This document shows, piece after piece, positions 26,584-35,103 of a stretch of 64,000 bases of DNA. Numbering within the stretch: the first letter of the stretch is position 1; each line of letters opens with the position of its first letter. The notes under the pieces are model-generated. The model was not told the origin of the DNA, searched no databases, and saw only the letters and a list, made by a program, of their open reading frames with translations. Origin of the DNA: Actinomadura macrotermitis (GTDB taxonomy: Bacteria > Actinomycetota > Actinomycetes > Streptosporangiales > Streptosporangiaceae); contig NZ_WEGH01000004.1 in NCBI RefSeq assembly GCF_009604375.1, positions 372,001 through 436,000 on the forward strand, written 5' to 3'. The position numbers were made by a program, and so were the translations under genes.

Positions 26584-27312
26584 ATGACACTGACCGGACG
26601 ACGCGTGCTGGTACTGGGCGGCAGCTCGGGGATCGGCGCGGCCACCGCCGCACTGCTCGCCGCGCAGGGCGCCGAAGTGGTGATCACCGGCCGGGACGAG
26701 GCCCGTCTCGCCGCCACCGCCGCCGGCATCGAGGGCAAGGTCACCGCCCGCCGGGTGGACGCCGCCGACGACGCCGCGCTGACCGCGTTCTTCGCCGAGG
26801 ACACCACCTACGACGCCCTCGTGCTGGCCCTCAGCGGCGGCTCGGGCGCCGGCCCGATCGCCACCTTGGACCTGGCCGAGCTGCGCGGCGGCTTCGAGGG
26901 CAAGTTCTGGCTGCACCTGCGGATCCTGCAGGCCGCGCTGCCCCGGCTCGCCGCGGACGGCTCGATCACCTTCATCACCGCGTCCTCGGCGCGCGCGGCG
27001 CTGCCCGGCACCGCCGGCCTCGCCGCGATCAACGGGGCGCTGGAGGCGATGGTGGGCCCGCTCGCCGCCGAGCTGGCACCGCGCCGGGTGAACGCGGTCT
27101 CCCCCGGCGTCATCGCGACGCCGTGGTGGGACGCGATGCCGGCCGAGCAGCGGGAGGCGATGTTCGCCGAGCACGCCGCCGCGCTGCCGGTCGGCCGGAT
27201 CGGGCAGGCCGAGGACGTCGCCCAGGCCGTCGCGCTGACCACCGCCAACGGTTTCATGACCGGGCAGGTGATCGAGGTCAACGGCGGCCTGTCCCTGGCC
27301 ACCGGCCGCTGA
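26584..27312 (+). CDS. Short-chain dehydrogenase/reductase family protein lacking Tyr/Lys catalytic pair
   Basis: A 242-residue Rossmann protein. The cofactor motif GGSSGIGAATA (residues 12-22) and TGRDEARL are intact, as are the C-terminal NAVSPGVIATPWW and GQVIEVNGG segments. The active-site Ser is present (ITASSA), but the position of YxxxK reads LAAIN (146-150), so both Tyr and Lys are absent. I have the impression that this GLAAINGALEAM form recurs in a subgroup, so it may be a true variant rather than a broken gene. GGGGAG precedes the ATG. It is paired with the divergent TetR and its operator. Its stop abuts the stop of the convergent esterase gene with no bases between. Confidence 0.88.
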   Translation: MTLTGRRVLVLGGSSGIGAATAALLAAQGAEVVITGRDEARLAATAAGIEGKVTARRVDAADDAALTAFFAEDTTYDALVLALSGGSGAGPIATLDLAELRGGFEGKFWLHLRILQAALPRLAADGSITFITASSARAALPGTAGLAAINGALEAMVGPLAAELAPRRVNAVSPGVIATPWWDAMPAEQREAMFAEHAAALPVGRIGQAEDVAQAVALTTANGFMTGQVIEVNGGLSLATGR

Positions 27313-28968
27313 TCAGCCACCCCGGCAGGTGAAGCTGCCGGCGTCGCCGGGATCGCCCGAGCCCTTGTAGCGAGGCCAGGCCGGGTACTCGCACAGGGGC
27401 CGGGCGCGCCCCGCCGCGGCCGGACCGGTGTCGCGCACGACGGGGTCCCTGGGCGGGGCGCCGTTCTCGGCCCAGTCCTCCAGGACGGTGAGCGAATCCC
27501 AGCCGGCGGTGAAATCGGCCTTGACGTTGGCGTGGTTGGCACCGGGCACGGTGTAGAAGCGGGCGAACCCGTTCGTCGCCCGCGCCCCCATGGTCGCGCG
27601 GACCCGGGCGAAGTACTGCGCGGTGGAGCGGTGGCTGACCAGCTCGTCGGCCAGGCCGTGGACGAGGAGGAGGCGGCCTCCGGCGGCGGCGAAGCGCCGC
27701 AGGTCGGGGTCTTTGACGTCCTGGAGGGCCGACAGCTCGCTGATGCGGGCGCGCCACCGGCCGGGCCGGCGCGGGTCGACCGCCAGCGAGGCGTGGCCGG
27801 GGTCCCTGGTGACGGCGTACCGGATCCACTGGTCCCAGAACTGGACGCCGTAACCGCCGGACTTGGGCATCGGGTCGGCCGGGGCCGCGGTGCCCATGCC
27901 GAGCAGCGGCGTGGTCATGGCGGCGCCCGACAGGAACGGGAAGCCGGGGTATCCGGTCTCGCCGCTGGCGATCCGGTAGGGCAGCCGCAGCGGGGCGGAC
28001 AGCGCCCGGACGGCCCGGATCTGCCGGTCCGTCAGGCAGGTGCCCGCCTCGTGGTGGCGGCCGGCGCAGCGCAGGACGCGCGGGTCGAAACGGCAACCCC
28101 GCTCGTTGGAGACGATGCCGTCCCGGACGCCGTCGCCGGCGTCGCAGGCGGCGATCACGCTGCGGTGGAGCAGGTCCTGCTCGGCCGGCCCGGGGAAGGC
28201 CCCCGGCCGCGACAGGATCTGGGCCTCGTACCCGAAGAACAGGTCCAGGGCCGCGGCGTTCCAGGCGGGGTAGGCCGCGATGACCCCCTGGAAGTCGCGG
28301 GGCCAGCGCTGCGCCACGGCGAGCGCCTCGCGTCCGCCCGACGAGCCCCCGGCGAAGTAGCCGCGGGCGGGCACGGCCCCACCGTACCGGCGGCCGATGA
28401 GGTGGACGGCGGCGTCCCGCGTCTTCTTCAGGGCGTCGCCGGCGAAGTTGCGCAGCGCCTCGTCGTTGACGGCGAACGAGCCGTCCAGCGACGTGGCGGG
28501 CTGGAAGCCGGGGGCCGCCTGGTGCCCCGAGTCGCTCGCGAAGGTGGCGTAGCCGCGTCCGAGCGGGGTGGGCCGGTCGGGCAGGCCGTAGGGCACGTTC
28601 CCGGCGATGTTGGGAATCGTGCCGTCGTATCCACCGCCGCCGAACATCATGGTCTTGCCGTTCCAGGCCGTGGGCAGGGCGATCCGCATCAGGATGTCGG
28701 GCGCCGCGGGATCCACCGGGTGCAGGGCCGCCTCCACCCGGCAGTACTCGCCGACGGCCGTGGCGCCCTGCCCGGAGGCGGGGACGAGCACCGCCTGGCG
28801 GACCTGCCCGCCGCGGGTCGGCAGGCCGATCGCCGAGGCGGGGACGGCCAGGCCGTCCAGCCCGGCGCAGGTCTCGGCCGCGGACGCCGGCGCGGCTCGC
28901 AGGGGGCCGGCCATCGCGGCCGCCAGCATGACGGCGCCTCCGGCGACCAGGGTTCTGCCTCGGTTCAT
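27313..28968 (-). CDS. Secreted tannase/feruloyl esterase family protein
   Basis: A 551-residue exported serine esterase. A signal peptide (about 1-31, ending ASA) precedes a tannase-family domain. The nucleophile motif is GGSSGGREAL, the acid is likely Asp in HGLADELVS, and the His is in VPGANHANV. Paired Cys such as CDAGDGVRDG and RCAGRHHEAGTC match the calcium and disulfide region of the family. It would release phenolic acids such as ferulate or gallate from plant esters. GGAAAGG precedes the ATG at 28968. The MHS transporter gene lies 35 bases upstream on the same strand and could import the acid released. Confidence 0.88.
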   Translation of the reverse strand: MNRGRTLVAGGAVMLAAAMAGPLRAAPASAAETCAGLDGLAVPASAIGLPTRGGQVRQAVLVPASGQGATAVGEYCRVEAALHPVDPAAPDILMRIALPTAWNGKTMMFGGGGYDGTIPNIAGNVPYGLPDRPTPLGRGYATFASDSGHQAAPGFQPATSLDGSFAVNDEALRNFAGDALKKTRDAAVHLIGRRYGGAVPARGYFAGGSSGGREALAVAQRWPRDFQGVIAAYPAWNAAALDLFFGYEAQILSRPGAFPGPAEQDLLHRSVIAACDAGDGVRDGIVSNERGCRFDPRVLRCAGRHHEAGTCLTDRQIRAVRALSAPLRLPYRIASGETGYPGFPFLSGAAMTTPLLGMGTAAPADPMPKSGGYGVQFWDQWIRYAVTRDPGHASLAVDPRRPGRWRARISELSALQDVKDPDLRRFAAAGGRLLLVHGLADELVSHRSTAQYFARVRATMGARATNGFARFYTVPGANHANVKADFTAGWDSLTVLEDWAENGAPPRDPVVRDTGPAAAGRARPLCEYPAWPRYKGSGDPGDAGSFTCRGG

Positions 28969-29003
28969 GGCGGCCTTTCCGAGCGGGGGGCCTGGGGGGC
29001 GCG

Positions 29004-30377
29004 TCACGAGCCGGCGACCGGCTGCCGGGCGGGCGCGACGGTGGCGTGCGCGCCGGCCAGCGGACGGTCCAGGTCGCGGCCGCGCGTCTCCCTGATCAGC
29101 GCGACGGTGACGGTGGTGACGATGGCGGCCAGGGACACGTACAGGGCGACCGGGGTGGCCGAGCCGTAGTCCTTGAGGAGCTCGACGGCGATGACGGGGG
29201 CGAGGGCACCGGCGACGATGGAGGAGAGCTGGGACCCCATCGACGCGCCCGAGTAGCGGACGCGGGTGTCGAACATCTCCGACACGAACGCCGCCTGCGG
29301 CCCGTACATCGCGCCGTGCAGCAGCAGCCCGACGGTGACGGCGGCGGTGATGACGGCGAACGACCTCGTGTCGACCAGGGCGAAGAACGCGAACGCCCAC
29401 ACCGCCATGCCGGCCGACCCGATCAGGGTGACCGGGCGGCGGCCGATCCGGTCCGACAGCGCGCCCCAGGCGGGGATCGTGACGAAGTGGACGGCCGAGC
29501 CGATGAGGACCGCGTTCAGCGCGGTGCCCTTGCCGAGCTTCAGGTGGGTGGTCACGTACACCAGCAGGAACGAGGTGAGGATGTAGTAGGAGATGTTCTC
29601 CCCGAACCGGGTGCCGATCGCCCCGAGCACCTGCCGCCAGCCGGTGCGGAACACCTCCACGACCGGGGCCGCCTCCTTCCCGCCGGCCTCGGCGCGGGCC
29701 TTGGCCGCCAGGAACAGCGGCGACTCCGACACCGTCACGCGGATCCACAGCCCGACGGCCACCAGCACGCCCGACAGCAGGAACGGCACGCGCCATCCCC
29801 AGGACAGGAACGCCGCGTCGGACTGCACGGCCGCCAGCAGCGCCAGCACCCCGGTGGCCAGCAGGTTCCCACCGGGGGCGCCCGACTGCGGCCAGGAGGC
29901 CCAGAAGCCGCGCCGGTCCGCGCCGCCGTGCTCGGAGACGAGCAGGACCGCGCCGCCCCACTCGCCGCCGAGCGCGAAGCCCTGCACCAGGCGCAGCGCG
30001 GTCAGCAGGACCGGGGCGAGGACGCCGGCCGTGGCGTAGGTGGGCAGCAGGCCCATCGCGAACGTCGCGCCGCCCATCATCAGCAGGCTGACCACCAGCA
30101 GCTTCTTGCGGCCCACCCGGTCGCCGAAGTGGCCGAACACCACCCCGCCGAGCGGCCGGGCGGCGAAGCCGACCGCATAGGTGAGGAACGCGATCAGCGT
30201 GCCGGTCAGCGGGTCGCCGGTGGGGAAGAACAGCTTGTTGAACACGAGCGCGGCGGCGCTGCCATAGAGGAAGAAGTCGTACCACTCGATGGTGGTGCCG
30301 ATCAGGGAGGCGCCGACGATGCGGGCGATGCCGCCCGGTCGGGCCGGCGGCGGTACGGAGCTGCTGGCGTCGGTCAT
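29004..30377 (-). CDS. MHS-family (metabolite:H+ symporter) MFS transporter
   Basis: A 457-residue 12-helix MFS protein. SLIGTTIEWYDFFLYGSAAAL is the hallmark of the MHS group (ShiA, ProP, PcaT relatives), with GHFGDRVGRKKLLV in loop 2-3, ALGGEWGGAVLLVSEH in helix 5, and RFGENISYYILTSFLLVY in helix 7. It imports small carboxylates with protons. The ATG at 30377 starts directly before the family similarity. Together with the esterase downstream and CoA-transferase/dehydrogenase genes upstream, it suggests uptake of an aromatic or short-chain acid. The 215-base region before it has dyads such as GTGTGC-GGC-GCACAC (30504-30518). Confidence 0.92.
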   Translation of the reverse strand: MTDASSSVPPPARPGGIARIVGASLIGTTIEWYDFFLYGSAAALVFNKLFFPTGDPLTGTLIAFLTYAVGFAARPLGGVVFGHFGDRVGRKKLLVVSLLMMGGATFAMGLLPTYATAGVLAPVLLTALRLVQGFALGGEWGGAVLLVSEHGGADRRGFWASWPQSGAPGGNLLATGVLALLAAVQSDAAFLSWGWRVPFLLSGVLVAVGLWIRVTVSESPLFLAAKARAEAGGKEAAPVVEVFRTGWRQVLGAIGTRFGENISYYILTSFLLVYVTTHLKLGKGTALNAVLIGSAVHFVTIPAWGALSDRIGRRPVTLIGSAGMAVWAFAFFALVDTRSFAVITAAVTVGLLLHGAMYGPQAAFVSEMFDTRVRYSGASMGSQLSSIVAGALAPVIAVELLKDYGSATPVALYVSLAAIVTTVTVALIRETRGRDLDRPLAGAHATVAPARQPVAGS

Positions 30378-30538
30378 GGGAGGGCTGCTTCCTGCAAGGA
30401 GGGCGCTGTGATCCACGCCACTCGGAGGGTTGTGACAGGGAACGCTAGGTGGCGGCCGGACCGGTGACCACGTGAACGGAACCCACATTTCGCCCGCGGT
30501 GCGGTGTGCGGCGCACACACCTCCGGCGCCGTGTGGCG

Positions 30539-30589
30539 CCCGTAGAGCCCCCGCGGTGTCGCCGTCGGGTGGGTCGGAGGCTCTACGGG
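30539..30589 (-). terminator. Stem-loop after the CoA-transferase genes
   Basis: CCCGTAGAGCC (30539-30549) pairs exactly with GGCTCTACGGG (30579-30589) around a 29-base loop. On the minus strand it begins four bases after the stop of the CoA-transferase subunit B gene. The stem is strong but there is no T-run. It could also affect the MHS promoter beyond. Confidence 0.6.
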
Positions 30590-30592
30590 CCG

Positions 30593-31225
30593 TCAGGTGA
30601 GCGCGACCGGCGCGCCGGTGGCGGCCGCGACGTCGCCCGGGGTGACGCCGGGGGCGGTCTCGGCGAGCCGCAGGCCGCCGGGGGTGACGTCGAGGATGCC
30701 GAGGTCGGTGATGATCCGCTGCACGCAGCCGACGCCGGTGAGCGGCAGGGTGCACTCGGCGACGATCTTGGGACTGCCGTCGCGGGCGGTGTGCTCGGTG
30801 AGCGCGAGGACGCGGCGGGCGCCGTGGACCAGGTCCATCGCGCCGCCCATGCCCTTGACGATCCTCCCCGGGATCGTCCAGTTGGCCAGGTCGCCGCGTG
30901 CCGAGACCTGCATCGCGCCGAGGATCGCGGTGTCGATGTGGCCGCCGCGGATCATGGCGAACGACAGCGCCGAGTCGAAGAAGGCGGCGCCGGGCAGCGC
31001 GGTGACGGTCTCCTTGCCCGCGTTGATCAGGTCGGGGTCGACCTCGTCCTCGGCCGGGTAGGGGCCGGTGCCGAGGATGCCGTTCTCCGAGTGCAGCACG
31101 ACGTGCACACCCGCCGGGACGTGCTCGGGCACGAGCGTCGGCAGTCCGATGCCGAGGTTGACGTAGCCGCCGTCGGTGAGCTCGGCGGCGGCGCGGGCGG
31201 CCATCTGGTCGCGGGTCCAGGGCAT
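30593..31225 (-). CDS. 3-oxoacid CoA-transferase, subunit B
   Basis: A 210-residue beta subunit of a family-I CoA-transferase. The catalytic Glu is in SENGILGTGP, and GGYVNLGIGLPTLVPEHV, ANWTIPGRIVKGMGGAMDLV and RIITDLGILDVTPGGL are the classic motifs. With subunit A it moves CoA from succinyl-CoA to acetoacetate or 3-oxoadipate (ScoB/PcaJ/AtoA group). Its ATG shares one base with the stop of subunit A (TGATG). The substrate cannot be fixed; the aromatic-type esterase and MHS carrier next door make 3-oxoadipate possible, and the hydroxyacyl dehydrogenase makes acetoacetate possible. Confidence 0.92.
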   Translation of the reverse strand: MPWTRDQMAARAAAELTDGGYVNLGIGLPTLVPEHVPAGVHVVLHSENGILGTGPYPAEDEVDPDLINAGKETVTALPGAAFFDSALSFAMIRGGHIDTAILGAMQVSARGDLANWTIPGRIVKGMGGAMDLVHGARRVLALTEHTARDGSPKIVAECTLPLTGVGCVQRIITDLGILDVTPGGLRLAETAPGVTPGDVAAATGAPVALT

Positions 31226-31992
31226 CAGAGCGGGGTCCTCTCGGCGAGGGTGCGGCGCTCCACGGGCTTGTCGGCGGCCTGCGCGGGGGTGAGCGCCACC
31301 ACCCGCTGCACGAAGACGCCCGGCAGGTGGACCTGGTCGGGATCGATCTCCCCCGGTTCCAGCAGCTCCTCGACCTCGGCGACGGTGACGCGCCCGGCCA
31401 TCGCCGCCGGCGGGTTGAAGTTGGCGGCCGAGCGGTGGAAGACCAGGTTGCCGTGCCGGTCGCCGCGGGCGGCGTGCACGAGGGCGAAGTCGCAGGTGAT
31501 CGCCCGTTCCAGGACGTGCTCGCGGCCGTCGAACACCCGGGTCTCCCGGCGCGGGGAGGCCACGGCGACCGCCCCGTGGGCGTCGTGGCGCCAGGGCAGC
31601 CCGCCGCCCGCGACCGGGGTGCCGACGCCGGCGGGGGTGTAGAAGGCCGGGATCCCCGCTCCCCCGGCGCGCAGCCGCTCGGCCAGCGTGCCCTGGGGGA
31701 TCAGCTCCACCTCCAGCTCGCCGGCCAGGTACTGGCGTGCGAACTCCTTGTTCTCGCCCACGTAGGAGGCGGTGACGCGGGCGACGCGGCCGGCCCGCAG
31801 CAGGACGCCGAGGCCCCGGTCGTCGACGCTGCAGTTGTTGGAGACCAGCCGCAGCCCGCCGGCGCCGTGGCCGAGCAGGGCGCGGATCAGCGTTTCGGGG
31901 ACGCCGCAGAGGCCGAACCCCCCGACGGCCAGGGACGCCCCGTCCCCGATGTCGGCCACCGCCTCGGCGGCGCTTGCGATCACTTTGTCCAT
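31225..31992 (-). CDS. 3-oxoacid CoA-transferase, subunit A
   Basis: A 255-residue alpha subunit. DGASLAVGGFGLCGVPETLIRAL contains the CoA-binding glycine loop, followed by LVSNNCSVDDRGLGVLL, ELIPQGTLAERLRAGGAGIPAFYTPAGVGT and HAARGDRHGNLVFHRSAANFNPPAA, all standard for ScoA/PcaI. The ATG at 31992 is preferred to one 15 bases upstream because GGAG lies nine bases before it. It diverges from the 3-hydroxyacyl-CoA dehydrogenase across 246 bases that contain an operator-like dyad at 32156-32170. It is translationally coupled to subunit B. Confidence 0.92.
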   Translation of the reverse strand: MDKVIASAAEAVADIGDGASLAVGGFGLCGVPETLIRALLGHGAGGLRLVSNNCSVDDRGLGVLLRAGRVARVTASYVGENKEFARQYLAGELEVELIPQGTLAERLRAGGAGIPAFYTPAGVGTPVAGGGLPWRHDAHGAVAVASPRRETRVFDGREHVLERAITCDFALVHAARGDRHGNLVFHRSAANFNPPAAMAGRVTVAEVEELLEPGEIDPDQVHLPGVFVQRVVALTPAQAADKPVERRTLAERTPL

Positions 31993-32155
31993 GCGGCTCT
32001 GCTCCATGGGTCGGTCGGGTGGGCGGCTGGCCCGGGACGCCGACCATTAGAGGTCCCCTGCCCGGGGCCTTCCATGGACCCCGCTCACACAATCGGCGAT
32101 CACCGGATGGCGCTCTCCCACACCGGCGACCGGCCACACCCCGCGCGGACAGCGG

Positions 32156-32170
32156 TGTGGACGATCCACA
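32156..32170. promoter_or_regulatory. TGTGGA-CGA-TCCACA dyad in the CoA-transferase / dehydrogenase divergent region
   Basis: An exact six-base-arm palindrome with a three-base spacer sits about 70 bases before the dehydrogenase start and 164 before the CoA-transferase. A second GTGTGGA half-site follows near 32199-32205. It is a reasonable target for the GAF-PucR protein encoded nearby, or for an unlinked regulator. Confidence 0.45.
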
Positions 32171-32238
32171 TTGAACCGGCCCCGCCGCCGACCTACCGTG
32201 TGGACCCACCATCGGCCAACGGAAACGGGGCTCGGCTC

Positions 32239-33189
32239 ATGACCAGGTTCGGCATCGTCGGCGGCGGCCTCATGGGGCACGGGATCGCCGTGGCACTGGC
32301 GCGGGCGGGCCATGCCGCCGCCGTCCACGACGTGGACCCCCGGACCCTGGCCGCCCTCCCCGCCCGGGTCCGCCGGGCGCTGGCCGAATGCGGGGCCGGC
32401 GGGCCGCAGGCCGAGCGGACCGCCGCCCGCGTCACCGCGGCGCCCGCGCTCGGGGACCTCGTGCGGGACGCGGACGTCATCGTGGAGGCGGTGCCCGAGC
32501 GGCTGGAGGTCAAGCACCGGGTGCTGGCCGCGCTGGAGTCCCTCGCCGCGCCCGGGACGCCGGTCTGGACCAACACCTCGGTGCTGTCGATCACGCGGGT
32601 GGCCGAGGGGATGGCGCACCCGGGGCGGCTGGTCGGCGTGCACTGGTGGAACCCGCCCTACCTCGTCCCGCTGGTGGAGGTGGCTCCGGGCGCCCGCACC
32701 GAGCGGCGCCTCGTCGACGAGGCCTGCGCCCTGCTCGCCGCGATGGGCAGGACCACCGTCCGGCTGCGGCGCGACGTGCCCGGCTTCGTCGGCAACCGGC
32801 TGCAGTTCGCGCTGGTGCGCGAGGCGCTGCACCTGCTCGACCAGGGGGTCTGCGACCCGGCGACCATCGACACCGTCATGCGCTCCAGCCTGGGGCTGCG
32901 CTGGTCGGCCGTCGGGCCGATGGAGAACGCCGACTACATCGGCCTGGAGCTGACCCGCGACATCCTGGGCAGCCTGGCGCCGCACCTGTCCAGCGACACC
33001 GGGGCGTTCCCCGGCATCGACGTGCCGCTGGGCGAGGGCCGCCGGGGACGCTCCTGCGGGGCGGGCCTGCTGCCCTGGCCGCCCGGCCGGGACGCCGAGG
33101 TCGCGCGGCGCCTCAGCGCGGGCATCCGCCGCAATCTCGCCGGACCGGCGGCGGCCGGCTCCGGCGCCCCCGCCCCGGCGACGCGATGA
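32239..33189 (+). CDS. 3-hydroxyacyl-CoA dehydrogenase (3-hydroxybutyryl-CoA type)
   Basis: A 316-residue NAD(P)-dependent dehydrogenase. The Rossmann motif GIVGGGLMGHGIAVALARAGH opens the protein, VIVEAVPERLEVKHRVLAAL and NTSVLSITRVAEGM follow, and HWWNPPYLVPLVEV contains the catalytic His (usually HFFNP). PGFVGNRLQFALVREALHLL starts the C-terminal dimer domain. It would oxidise a 3-hydroxyacyl-CoA to the 3-keto form, or act on a hydroxy-acid relative; WWNP in place of FFNP points to a non-standard substrate. The regulator gene begins 10 bases after its stop and is probably co-transcribed. Confidence 0.9.
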   Translation: MTRFGIVGGGLMGHGIAVALARAGHAAAVHDVDPRTLAALPARVRRALAECGAGGPQAERTAARVTAAPALGDLVRDADVIVEAVPERLEVKHRVLAALESLAAPGTPVWTNTSVLSITRVAEGMAHPGRLVGVHWWNPPYLVPLVEVAPGARTERRLVDEACALLAAMGRTTVRLRRDVPGFVGNRLQFALVREALHLLDQGVCDPATIDTVMRSSLGLRWSAVGPMENADYIGLELTRDILGSLAPHLSSDTGAFPGIDVPLGEGRRGRSCGAGLLPWPPGRDAEVARRLSAGIRRNLAGPAAAGSGAPAPATR

Positions 33190-33199
33190 GGTGACGGCG

Positions 33200-35083
33200 A
33201 TGGCCGCGGACGAGTCGTTCCTCCGGCTGCTCCTCGACGACGCCGGCGTCGCCGCGTTCGACGCGCCGGTGGAGGACGCCCGCGCGGCGGGCGCCCGGCC
33301 AGAGCGGCTGGCCCACCTGGAGCGGGAGCGGGCCGTCGCGCTGCGCCTGCGCGAGCTGCTGGCCCGGCACCGCCGCAACGAGGCCGAGCTCCAGCTGCTC
33401 AACGACACCGCCAACGACCTGGCCTCCATGCGCGACCTGGACTCGATCCTGCGGGCGATCTCCGACCGCGCCCGCCGGCTGCTGGACTGCGACCTGGCCT
33501 ACATCAGCCTGAGCGACCGCGACCGCGGCGACTGCTACATCAAGGCCGCCTCGGGCAACATCTCCGGCCTGCTGCACGAGCTGCGGCTGCCCAAGGGCAC
33601 CGGGGTGGGCGGCCTGGTCGCGCGCACCGGCGAGCCCTACAGCGCCTCCTGCTACATGTCCGACGAGTCGATCGTGCGCACCCCCGAGATCGACCGCACC
33701 GTGGTCGCCGAGCGCATCGACTCGCTGGTCGGGGTCCCGCTCAAGATCAAACAGGAGGTCATCGGCGTCCTGCTCGCCGCGCACCGGGGCGTGCGCGCCT
33801 TCACCGGCCACGACATCAGCGCGCTGGCGATGCTGGGCGCCCACGCGGCGGTCGCGATCGAGAACGCGCGGCTGCTGGCCGCCGCGCGGTCCGCGGTCGC
33901 GGACCTGCGGACCGCCAACGCCACGATCGGCTCCTACGTGCAGGACCTGGAGCGCGCGGCCGACGTCCACGAACGGCTCACCAGGCTGGTCCTGCGGGGC
34001 AAGGGCGTCGACGACGTCGCCCGCGCCGCCGCGGACGCGCTGCCCGGCGAGGTGGTCGTGGTCGACGAGCACGGCGGGGTGATCACCGCCACCGGCGCCG
34101 TCACCGCGTCCGCCGCCCAGGAGCTGGCCGCCGTCAGCGCCCGGGCCCGCGCGTCCGGGCGCACCCTGGTCCAGGACGGCCTGTGCGCCGTTCCCCTGAT
34201 CACCGAGTCCGAGGACCTCGGCGCGGTGCTCCTGCTCGGCGGGGCGGCGCCCGGCGACACCGACCGCCGCATCCTGGAGCGCGCCGCGCTGGCGGCCTCG
34301 CTGGTCCTGGTGACGCGCCGGCGCATCGCCGAGGCGCAGGCGCGGGTGGGCGGCGAGCTGCTCACCGAGCTGCTGGCCACCGAGCCGCGCGACCACGACC
34401 TGCTGCAGCACCGGGCGCGGATCCTCGGCGTCGACCTCGGCGCCTGCCGCAACATGATCGTCGCGCAGACCGACGGGGCCTCCCCCGTGCGCGTCCACGC
34501 CCTGACCGCGGCGCTGGCGCGCCGCCAGGGCGGCCTGGCGGCCCACCACGAGGGGGCGGTGGTGCTGCTGCTGCCCGGCGACGACCCGCACGCCGTCGCC
34601 CGCGCCGCCGTGCGCGAGCTGTCGCGCGCCTGCCACCACCCGGTCACCGCCGGCACGGCGCGGGCCGCGCACGTCACCCGGATCGCGGCGGCCTACGAGG
34701 AGGCGGCCCGGTGCATGCGCACGCTGCTGGCGCTCGGACGCGTCGGCGACATCGCCGACGCCCGCGGCCTGGGCTTCGTGGGGACGCTGTTCAACGGGCG
34801 GCCCGACATCGGCGCCCTCATCCGCACCACGCTCGGCCCGGTCCTCGACTACGACCGCGCGCACCGCTCCGAGCTGCTCCACACGCTGGAGGTGTTCTGC
34901 GCCAACAACCAGAACACCAAGAACACCGCACAGGCGCTCCATCTGCACGCCAACACCGTCACCCAGCGCCTGAACCGCATCACCCGGCTGCTCGGCGAGT
35001 CCTGGCGCCAGGCCGACCACCTCCTCGAGGTGCACATCGCGCTGCGGCTCCTCAAGGCCGGCGAGCAGGAGCCGCAGCGCTAG
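33200..35083 (+). CDS. GAF-domain transcriptional regulator with PucR C-terminal HTH
   Basis: A 627-residue regulator. Residues about 45-75 form an amphipathic helix, about 80-225 a GAF domain (LDSILRAISDRARRLLDCDLAYISL through GVGGLVARTGEPY and GVPLKIKQEVIGVLLAAHRG), then a second diverged sensor region, and at about 560-620 the PucR helix-turn-helix (LLHTLEVFCANNQNTKNTAQALHLHANTVTQRLNRI is split by its HTH turn). Such proteins control catabolic operons in response to the substrate or its CoA ester. The ATG at 33200 has GAGGTG upstream and follows the dehydrogenase by ten bases. It is the obvious candidate to control the surrounding catabolic genes. Confidence 0.9.
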   Translation: MAADESFLRLLLDDAGVAAFDAPVEDARAAGARPERLAHLERERAVALRLRELLARHRRNEAELQLLNDTANDLASMRDLDSILRAISDRARRLLDCDLAYISLSDRDRGDCYIKAASGNISGLLHELRLPKGTGVGGLVARTGEPYSASCYMSDESIVRTPEIDRTVVAERIDSLVGVPLKIKQEVIGVLLAAHRGVRAFTGHDISALAMLGAHAAVAIENARLLAAARSAVADLRTANATIGSYVQDLERAADVHERLTRLVLRGKGVDDVARAAADALPGEVVVVDEHGGVITATGAVTASAAQELAAVSARARASGRTLVQDGLCAVPLITESEDLGAVLLLGGAAPGDTDRRILERAALAASLVLVTRRRIAEAQARVGGELLTELLATEPRDHDLLQHRARILGVDLGACRNMIVAQTDGASPVRVHALTAALARRQGGLAAHHEGAVVLLLPGDDPHAVARAAVRELSRACHHPVTAGTARAAHVTRIAAAYEEAARCMRTLLALGRVGDIADARGLGFVGTLFNGRPDIGALIRTTLGPVLDYDRAHRSELLHTLEVFCANNQNTKNTAQALHLHANTVTQRLNRITRLLGESWRQADHLLEVHIALRLLKAGEQEPQR

Positions 35084-35103
35084 CGCCCAGGTCATGCGCC
35101 CCG

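Noticed and set aside
27313..30285. A single 990-codon minus-strand frame across the tannase and most of the MHS gene
   Set aside because: The part above 28968 is an Arg/Ala/Gly-rich shadow of the MHS gene, which has clear transporter motifs in another frame. The tannase begins at the ATG at 28968 with a signal peptide.
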